Shown here piece after piece: positions 5,697 through 10,757 of a DNA stretch of 10,757 nucleotides. Numbering within the stretch: the first letter of the stretch is position 1; the number at the start of each line of letters is the position of its first letter. The notes beneath the pieces were generated by a model. The model was not told where the DNA came from. It saw only the letters and a program-made list of their open reading frames with translations, and made no database searches. Location of the stretch: NCBI GenBank assembly GCA_964511075.1, contig CAZEDM010000019.1:1-10757 (forward strand). Reading direction: 5' to 3'. Origin of the DNA: CAZEDM01 sp964511075 (GTDB taxonomy: Bacteria > Zixibacteria > MSB-5A5 > RBG-16-43-9). The translations under genes and the position numbers were made by a program.

Positions 5697-5909
5697 TTAG
5701 GCTGTAGCTGCGGTTGGAGTAAGACCGATTGCCTCCGCATACTTCAGAAAGGTCTCTACTCCGGCGCATACCACTCTGGCCTCCACCGCCAGAAGCTCGA
5801 TTCCCACCAGGGAGAGTCTGGCCCAGGCATCGATGACGATACCCTTATCCAGGATTCGGTCGACCACTTCCACTAAGCTGGAAGAACCAATGTTCTTTTC
5901 TACTGCCAT
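5697..5909 (-). CDS. gvpA: Gas vesicle structural protein GvpA
   Basis: 70 residues, the usual length. It has the classic family sequence: MAVEKN, SSSLVEVVDRILDKGIVIDA, WARLSLVGIELLAVEARVV, then ETFLKYAEAIGL and a short Ala/Thr tail. GvpA is the small hydrophobic subunit that polymerises into the ribs of the gas-vesicle wall, giving a gas-permeable, water-excluding shell that makes cells float. The helix-beta-beta-helix core is fully conserved by eye. A cysteine at residue 48 (VVCAG) stands where many relatives have Ile or similar. ATG 5909 follows the full SD AAGGAGGTGAT at 5915-5925, consistent with very high expression. It is the first gene of the cluster, and only one GvpA-family gene (no separate gvpJ or gvpM) is visible in the window. 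Confidence 0.98.
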   Translation of the reverse strand: MAVEKNIGSSSLVEVVDRILDKGIVIDAWARLSLVGIELLAVEARVVCAGVETFLKYAEAIGLTPTAATA

Positions 5910-6448
5910 CTCGTATCACCTCCTTTCTTGGCTTTTCCATCCGTTTGATATCCGAGGGCATGAACCATGTGATTCATACCAGGGGTCAAAGAATCTGTTG
6001 GTTGTTTGGAAAAAGATGATTTTATCTTCCGATCTGATGCTTTTTCCGTATTAGTTCTTGAAAATATCAGAAACTTCCCACTGAGCAAAATGGCATCCAA
6101 ACAATTCAATAGGCAAAGGGGAACACCGGATGAAGGGAAGGTGCTCTTATGCTTCGTGGGATTTTGAAATCGACCAATAATTATAGATAATGAAACATCC
6201 GGTGCCAGGTTTATAATAACGATTCTTTCTTCCTTCTTTATCCCTGCATGTTTCTGAGAAAAGAAGGGGTAGTTTTCGATGTGGTTTTTTGAAGTCAGGA
6301 TTCTGTCTGATACCCAATCCGTTTGCGGAAGATTTCTGGAGAATGACAGGCGTTGTTTATTTTGAAGCACTTTACCTTCCCCGGTTTTTCTTGAAAGCTC
6401 AACTTTGAAGTATCTTTGTATCATTGAGGATTTCACTTCCAACCTCAC
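5900..6448 (-). CDS. Doubtful long reading frame upstream of gvpA
   Basis: A 182-codon open frame from a GTG at 6448 (or ATG 6424), neither with an SD. It overlaps the gvpA SD and start, ending ten bases inside the gvpA ATG region. The product is Ser/Lys-rich, shows no domain, signal peptide or clear helix pattern, and is not recognised. Its length is above what chance usually gives, and the overlap would allow coupling to gvpA. However, the missing ribosome-binding site and the odd composition make a leader/promoter region for gvpA at least as likely. Confidence 0.2.
   Translation of the reverse strand: MRLEVKSSMIQRYFKVELSRKTGEGKVLQNKQRLSFSRNLPQTDWVSDRILTSKNHIENYPFFSQKHAGIKKEERIVIINLAPDVSLSIIIGRFQNPTKHKSTFPSSGVPLCLLNCLDAILLSGKFLIFSRTNTEKASDRKIKSSFSKQPTDSLTPGMNHMVHALGYQTDGKAKKGGDTRWQ
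5915..5925 (-). promoter_or_regulatory. Very strong Shine-Dalgarno of gvpA
   Basis: The minus strand reads AAGGAGGTGAT, matching the 16S rRNA tail end to end, with nine bases between AGGAGG and the gvpA ATG. It fixes the start of gvpA and fits its need for high translation. Confidence 0.85.
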
Positions 6449-7260
6449 TCCATTTTTTCCTAGAACCTTGTTCTTGTTTTTGTGTCGACAGAAAGGAAAT
6501 ATTCTTTAGTTCTTCAACAAACAATATATAATATTTTATTTAAGCTTGATTTCGTGCCTGAATTCTATTTTACGGTTTTTATTGTAAGCAGTTCCGCCCG
6601 AGGCGATCGTCTGATCATCTATAGCAGTATACAAAAGGATAGAGTATTCCTTAATAGGAGTATTAAGAAAGACTCTTGCCTGCTCATCCATCCTTCATTA
6701 GGCCCTCTTATTCCGCTTTAGACAATCCAGGGGGGTCTCTTTGCTACATTGGATCTGTTTACCTCCCCTGAATCTATCGAAGGGTCAGGAGGTAAAATCT
6801 CCTTCCCGTTTCGAGTAACTTCTAATTTCATTAATCACAAGGGATTAAAAAGATTACGCTCTCAATCTCATTCTTTTAACCTCCTCATGCTGCTATGTAT
6901 TCATGCCATCATTTTTTATGTAATTTACCCCGCTATTGGGCTGCCTAACATAACCTGCTCAAAATCCCGCTGGAGGCAGGAAAAAGCCCTTCTGGCAAGT
7001 GTCTGCCATCCCCTTGTAAAAGCTATTTTCTATGTGCAGCATTTTGTTGCCAGGTCTTGTTTTAGGAAAATTCCGGCGGTATCACTGGTTCCAACACCTT
7101 ATGAATAATTTGATTAACCTTTCTTTTTTAAGTTTTACTTCACCTAAAAATTATGTGCCTTCCGTACTTTTAAGCAGATTCATCTTTCACATAATTACTA
7201 CATTTCCTAATTGTCAAAAAGGAAAAGATTTCCTATTTTATGGTCCGGAAGGGACTGAAA
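6449..7260. other. Gene-poor AT-rich spacer upstream of gvpA
   Basis: No convincing gene on either strand. On the minus strand there is a good SD, AGGAGGTT (6878-6885), before ATG 6871, but its frame stops after five codons (MRLRA). About 40 bases later a 37-codon frame (6718-6831, MKLEVTRNGKEILPPDPSID...) looks protein-like but lacks an SD. Together these may be the remains of a decayed gene. The gvpA promoter must lie somewhere in 5910-6500 or further up; I could not pick a convincing -35/-10 pair or sigma-54 site. Confidence 0.5.
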
Positions 7261-7743
7261 ATGATAAAATTAAGGGACTTTAACCGAGGGGAAAAAGCTT
7301 TTCTGGAATCCAAACTTAAGGAAAAGACTTTGCCTGCAAGGATCTATCAACGTTACCAGATTATTTGGCTACGATACAAAGATATAAAACCGGGGGAGAT
7401 CGCTCTAAAGAACCGATTACATCCGCACACTGTAAGACTGTGGATCAAGCGTTTTAATCAAGAAGGATTCAGTCATTTTGAAGAACGTGCCAAGGTAGGA
7501 GGACGGCCTGATCGAATTAAGCACATCACTAAGGCTAAGATCGTTCAAATAGCTCTAGGTCAACCCAAGGATCTGGGAGAACCTTATGCACAATGGTCTT
7601 TAATGAAACTTAAAAGGTACATAGAGAGGATCGGCCTTGTAGATTCTATTAGCCCTGAGGGCATCAGGAAGATTTTGGGAACTTACGGTCTGTCTTATCA
7701 AAAGATCAAGAGCGGGAAATATTCCATTGGGCTCACAATCTGA
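7261..7743 (+). pseudogene. N-terminal fragment of an IS630-type transposase (DNA-binding part only)
   Basis: 160 residues from ATG 7261, chosen because GGAAGGGA lies six bases upstream; an earlier ATG at 7240 is in frame. Residues 25-66 carry a helix-turn-helix (RYQIIWLRYKDIKPGEIALK, HPHTVRLWIKRFN), then the linker GGRPDRI. A second helical domain follows (WSLMKLKRYIERIG, SPEGIRKILGTYGLSYQKIK). This order, with the phrase GLSYQK before the catalytic part, is that of IS630/Tc1-like transposases. The DDE catalytic domain should follow but does not: after residue 150 the sequence drifts and stops, and 7744-8600 shows no matching remnant in the frames I read. It is probably a truncated, inactive insertion-sequence relic; a stand-alone HTH regulator is a less likely alternative. 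No terminal inverted repeats were found. Confidence 0.75.
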
Positions 7744-8584
7744 AACAAAGAACAGACAGATCGTATAGTTATGGAAATACCTAAGGGATTGAATGGTGAT
7801 TTGCCCAGGCGCGTAAGAACCTGCAAAATTATCTGCTATCATCCATGAGGGAAAAAGTAATTGCATAATACCCTAAATTGGTGTTATTAAATATTATAAT
7901 AGGTTAGTTGATATTTAGCTAAATTCCTTGGCTCATCTTTTTTGCGGTTGTTTTTCCTCAATTGCAAAATTCAGGTTTTGCCAAATATGCTAAACTTCAG
8001 TGGAAACTTTGACATAGCCCGCCCCTTCAGCTCACCTTAATTTATTGATTTTAAATAGCATAGACTTTATCAATGAATTTAATGAGGGATTACCAGTTTG
8101 TCAATCAGATTAGTTATCCTCATGTGATACTAGACCGAAATGCACATTCTGTCATAACCTTCACTTTCAATACAGCTTAACTGGGGATCTTACCTACTGG
8201 GTGAAAATTGCCACCCTAACCATAGCCCCCACCTGAGAATAACACTGCTCGGTAAGTTGCCACAGTTGTCATATAGTTGGCAAATCAAATAAAGTCGGAG
8301 ATAACCCTCTTTTGCCGTTTTTGTTGATTGAATAATATAATGACTTACCCTTCCCACTCTTTTTGCACATAGATGCTTATCAAGAACATACAATCCAGCG
8401 CATAAAACTCGACAACCCGGTATTCACCATCCATGAATCTGGGGGATAGTTTAGAATCCAGATCTCTATGAAACCATGAAAAAGATTGTGACCAACCAGT
8501 GACTATGAACTGTCCAGAAAGCCCCAAAATCATACAAAACTATACTAAGAGAAAATCAGCTTAACTTAAAGATAGAGGAGTATC
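7744..8584. other. Spacer without convincing genes
   Basis: AT-rich sequence with many stops in all frames. The open frames on the minus strand (8190-8393 and 8345-8533) lack an SD and protein-like patterning. A weak hairpin TAATACC...GGTGTTA lies at about 7866-7889. The stretch probably represents decayed sequence next to the transposase relic. Confidence 0.5.
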
Positions 8585-8680
8585 ATGCGGGATAACAAGG
8601 AGTTGCAAAAACAGTTAGATTGGATTTCAAGTCCACTGCCTTACCAGTTAGGGCTAACCCTCCGGCTGAAAAACGGTTGA
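8585..8680 (+). CDS. Possible 31-residue small protein or truncated gene start
   Basis: ATG 8585 is preceded by GAGGAG four bases away. The frame reads MRDNKELQKQLDWISSPLPY followed by QLGLTLRLKNG and TGA. The start signal and the helical, polar N-terminus look real. The reading frame ends inside a repeat-like stretch (from about 8672), so it may be the beginning of a gene truncated by an insertion. No family is recognised. Confidence 0.3.
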   Translation: MRDNKELQKQLDWISSPLPYQLGLTLRLKNG

Positions 8681-8742
8681 TAGTTCACAGTTCATGGACC
8701 CCACCCTTCCACCCGAAAACGAAAACAGTTAACGGTTAATAG
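8672..8742. repeat. Degenerate AACGGTTGATAG / AACGGTTAATAG repeat pair
   Basis: AACGGTTGATAG at about 8672-8683 recurs as AACGGTTAATAG at 8731-8742, with the related AACAGTTAACGG overlapping the second copy and TAGTTCACAGTTC after the first. Such AC/GT-rich degenerate runs look like intergenic repeat remnants rather than genes. Confidence 0.35.
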
Positions 8743-8843
8743 ACCGACCTACCACCGCCCATTTAGTAATATCGAATTCAGAGGGGAAATGCAAGAGGAA
8801 AATTTACATTTATTATTAAGGTATTTTATGACTAATCGTGGAA

Positions 8844-10124
8844 TCAGAAATAAATACGGAAGGAGAAAAAGTAAAAATCGGGATAGCTCCCGAATTCCGA
8901 GCTAAGTCTCAGAAACGGACCGTATCCGTAAACTGCAAAATATTCCGGATTCTCACCCAACCCCAGATATGCTCCTGCGGAGAGATAGATATCCTCAGCT
9001 AAGTTGTATTCCGCTTGGGGCATCATAAAGATCGAAGGGTCGGCGAGATTAAGCAATGCTTCACCGCTCAAGGTTAACAGAGGAGTCAAAGGATAAGATA
9101 TCCCCGGTGCCAGGTAATGTTTCCCTAAAAGATATACCGAACCCTCCTGATAGGGGATTTTACGCGTGTTAGCCAGATAATCCTTTGCTTTTGCAGCGCC
9201 GGCTTGATTGAAGTGGTACTCGATAAAAAGATAAGTGCCGTTCCTAAGGGAGTAGTCCAAACCCAGGCTGGTGCGGAGATAATCCTGGTGTTGATTACGC
9301 AGATCCGAGTTAAGAGCGCCGACCAAAACGTATGCCGATTCCAGCCAGAAACCTGCTCCACCGATGGAACGGGCTAAATCCGCCCCCAACATTAAATTTT
9401 CCTGAAAATCGACGGTTAACAAAGAAACGTCGTTGTCATAAAAGTGGAATTTGCTCCTTAAGAAAATAGCGCTGTTTTTGAACTTGAAATCGTGACCGAA
9501 GACGTACCCGGCATCCAGCTCGCTCATCCAGCCCACAGGTATTCGAAACCGGACGGCGTCCACCCCGATGCGATCCTCCACGTCCAACTGATTGAAGGCA
9601 AAAGGTGCCAAAACATCGGTAGGATTTATCACCCGGGCAGTTCCCCAGGCGATAGCTTGCCTGCCAACATAAATATCAGCCACGTGGGTACGAATGGTAA
9701 GAAATGCCCGGTCCAGATTCTGAAAGATGGCAAAACTGCTCACCGAATCGCCAGCAGACGGATAAAGACGGAAATCCAAATCGGCCGCCCGATATCCCTG
9801 GGCTTTTAGACCGAGATTCAGCACCTGTGGACTGAATAGTGATTTGTCCTGTACCCGGGGGGAGAAATCGTAGGATAAGTTTAAAGTAATTTTATGGCTG
9901 AAGCTGTTGGCTAAGTTTAATCTCAGTCGGTTGGTGACCAACCCTTGGATGGGCTGTTGGCTGATCTCGGGAAAACCAGCAATCTTCGGCTGACGGAGAG
10001 CCAAAGAATAGTTCTTGAAATAACCGCCAACGGATATCCGCCCTAATGCATGGTATATAGGGGTAAGGCACAGAAAGCAAACAAAAGTTGCCGTGAATAG
10101 AGTTGATGGTTTGATCTTTGTCAA
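8844..10124 (-). CDS. Outer-membrane beta-barrel protein (DUF1302-like appearance)
   Basis: 426 residues. The start is TTG 10124, with GGAGAG nine bases upstream; this is the only start that keeps the signal peptide (about 1-28, STLFTATFVCFLCLTPIYHA). After it come alternating polar/hydrophobic strands with aromatic girdles, such as LRLNLANSF, ITLNLSYDF and LRTSLGLDYS. The protein ends SFRIYF with a terminal Phe, the classic C-terminal signal for BAM-mediated insertion. The central VGRQAIAWGTARVINPTDVL (153-172) resembles the GRQ...WG motif of DUF1302 and related barrels, which often sit with export systems. It lies 42 bases after an ABC ATPase gene and is likely co-transcribed with it, suggesting an envelope lipid, lipoprotein or small-molecule export function. 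Barrel identity is firm; the family name and substrate are tentative. Confidence 0.85.
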   Translation of the reverse strand: MTKIKPSTLFTATFVCFLCLTPIYHALGRISVGGYFKNYSLALRQPKIAGFPEISQQPIQGLVTNRLRLNLANSFSHKITLNLSYDFSPRVQDKSLFSPQVLNLGLKAQGYRAADLDFRLYPSAGDSVSSFAIFQNLDRAFLTIRTHVADIYVGRQAIAWGTARVINPTDVLAPFAFNQLDVEDRIGVDAVRFRIPVGWMSELDAGYVFGHDFKFKNSAIFLRSKFHFYDNDVSLLTVDFQENLMLGADLARSIGGAGFWLESAYVLVGALNSDLRNQHQDYLRTSLGLDYSLRNGTYLFIEYHFNQAGAAKAKDYLANTRKIPYQEGSVYLLGKHYLAPGISYPLTPLLTLSGEALLNLADPSIFMMPQAEYNLAEDIYLSAGAYLGLGENPEYFAVYGYGPFLRLSSEFGSYPDFYFFSFRIYF

Positions 10125-10166
10125 GAATTATTTCTCTCCAGTGGTTTCTGATTATGCTGGTTGCAA

Positions 10167-10757
10167 TCAGCTTTTTACTTCATCGCTGTCGATTTTGCCG
10201 TCCTTCAAAGTCACCAATCGTTTGGCTCGCTCCATTATCTGCTGGTCATGGGTGGAGAATAGAAAGGTAATTCCGCTTTTTCGGTTCAGCTCCCGCATCA
10301 TATCCAATAACTCGGCGCCCGTCTTGGAATCCAGATTAGCCGTCGGTTCGTCTGCCAAAACCAGGGAGGGGCGGGAGACCATGGCCCGGGCAACAGCCAC
10401 CCTCTGCTGCTGTCCTCCGGAGAGTCGGGTAGGCAATCGGTGAGCATATCCCTTCAAGCCCAACTCGTCCAAAATTTCCTCCACCCGCTGGTGCCGTTCC
10501 TCTTTGGCTACTCCCTGCAGGAGCATGATATATTCCACGTTCTCCTCCACGGAGAGGACGGGGATCAGATTGTACGCCTGAAAGATAAAGCCGATATGGT
10601 CCCGCCGGAAATCGGAAAGCTCCCTTCCGCTCATGGCGGAAATCTCCCTTCCTGCCAGCCAGGTCTGACCACTGGTGGGGGTATCTAGGCCGGAGATCAA
10701 GTTCAAAAAAGTGGTCTTTCCCGAGCCTGAGGGCCCAACGATGGCAGTGAATTCCCC
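10167..10757 (-). CDS. ABC transporter ATP-binding protein, LolD/MacB type (N-terminus outside window)
   Basis: 196 residues are visible; the first roughly 35 are cut off by the right edge. In order: Walker A GPSGSGKTT (8-16), Q-loop FIFQAYNLIPVLSVEENV (glutamine at 60), signature RLSGGQQQRVAVARAM (111-126), Walker B LVLADEPTANLD (132-143), and switch histidine in FSTHD (170). The Q-loop run NLIPVLSVEENV, the short length and the end right after KDGKIDSDE fit the LolD/MacB (type VII exporter) class. These ATPases power permeases that move lipoproteins or other molecules across the periplasm. No permease lies downstream in the window, so it is presumably encoded upstream, beyond the right edge. 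The stop is 42 bases before the outer-membrane barrel gene. All catalytic motifs are intact. Confidence 0.93.
   Translation of the reverse strand, partial: GEFTAIVGPSGSGKTTFLNLISGLDTPTSGQTWLAGREISAMSGRELSDFRRDHIGFIFQAYNLIPVLSVEENVEYIMLLQGVAKEERHQRVEEILDELGLKGYAHRLPTRLSGGQQQRVAVARAMVSRPSLVLADEPTANLDSKTGAELLDMMRELNRKSGITFLFSTHDQQIMERAKRLVTLKDGKIDSDEVKS

Noticed and set aside
5563..5769. 68-codon minus-strand frame overlapping the end of gvpA
   Set aside because: It is out of frame with gvpA, is Arg/Ser-rich, has no ribosome-binding site, and is explained as a shadow of gvpA plus the spacer.
6189..6212. TGGCAC-type element on the minus strand upstream of gvpA, considered as a sigma-54 promoter
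   Set aside because: The -12 GC element is missing at the required spacing, so the match is incomplete.
6482..7283. Plus-strand frames of 79, 119 and 83 codons
   Set aside because: No ribosome-binding sites, overlapping one another, with composition typical of random AT-rich sequence.
8190..8533. Two overlapping minus-strand frames of 67 and 62 codons
   Set aside because: No start signals, overlapping each other, and no domain-like pattern.
8878..8893. Hairpin TCGGGA-TAGC-TCCCGA followed by Ts on the minus strand, resembling a terminator
   Set aside because: It lies inside the outer-membrane barrel gene, upstream of its stop at 8844, and encodes part of the well-patterned C-terminus (SEFGSYPDFYFF). 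The pairing is probably a coding coincidence.

Overview
The window looks like part of a scaffold from an uncultured diderm (Gram-negative) bacterium. Two genes encode outer-membrane beta-barrels with signal peptides. Start sites carry strong Shine-Dalgarno (SD) sequences, including a full AAGGAGGTGAT before gvpA. A run of ten Ns at 1177-1186 marks an assembly gap. Base composition is moderate and slightly AT-rich. The gene content would fit one of the FCB-type candidate phyla, but that placement is a guess and no marker gene in the window fixes it.

The core (1445-5909, all minus strand) is a gas-vesicle gene cluster. In transcription order it holds: gvpA (shell protein); a 370-residue GvpC-like coiled-coil protein that seems to join two related units and carries a perfect internal ribosome-binding site; a small protein with six CxxCxGxG zinc-finger motifs like the cysteine-rich part of DnaJ; gvpN (AAA+ ATPase); two small unrecognised helical proteins; and an Hsp20-domain protein resembling GvpH. 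GvpA builds the shell, a GvpC-type protein would coat and stiffen it, GvpN drives enlargement, and the zinc-finger and Hsp20 proteins may keep the very hydrophobic GvpA soluble. The usual essential genes gvpF/L, gvpG, gvpJ and gvpK are not in the window. A perfect but orphan SD directly after the Hsp20 gene suggests the operon once continued, or continues elsewhere.

Left of the cluster (1060-1444) is a repeat-rich spacer with several hairpins, two diverged 45-bp repeats and the assembly gap. It is followed by the start of an outer-membrane protein of the PorV/UPF0164/FadL-like kind (1-1059, minus strand, cut by the window edge).

Right of gvpA is about 1.3 kb without a convincing gene (5910-7260), then the N-terminal half of an IS630-type transposase on the plus strand (7261-7743), then about 1.1 kb of mostly empty, probably decayed sequence (7744-8843). 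The right end (8844-10757, minus strand) holds an outer-membrane beta-barrel protein preceded by a LolD/MacB-type ABC transporter ATPase that runs off the window. The two look like parts of an envelope export or lipid/lipoprotein transport operon.
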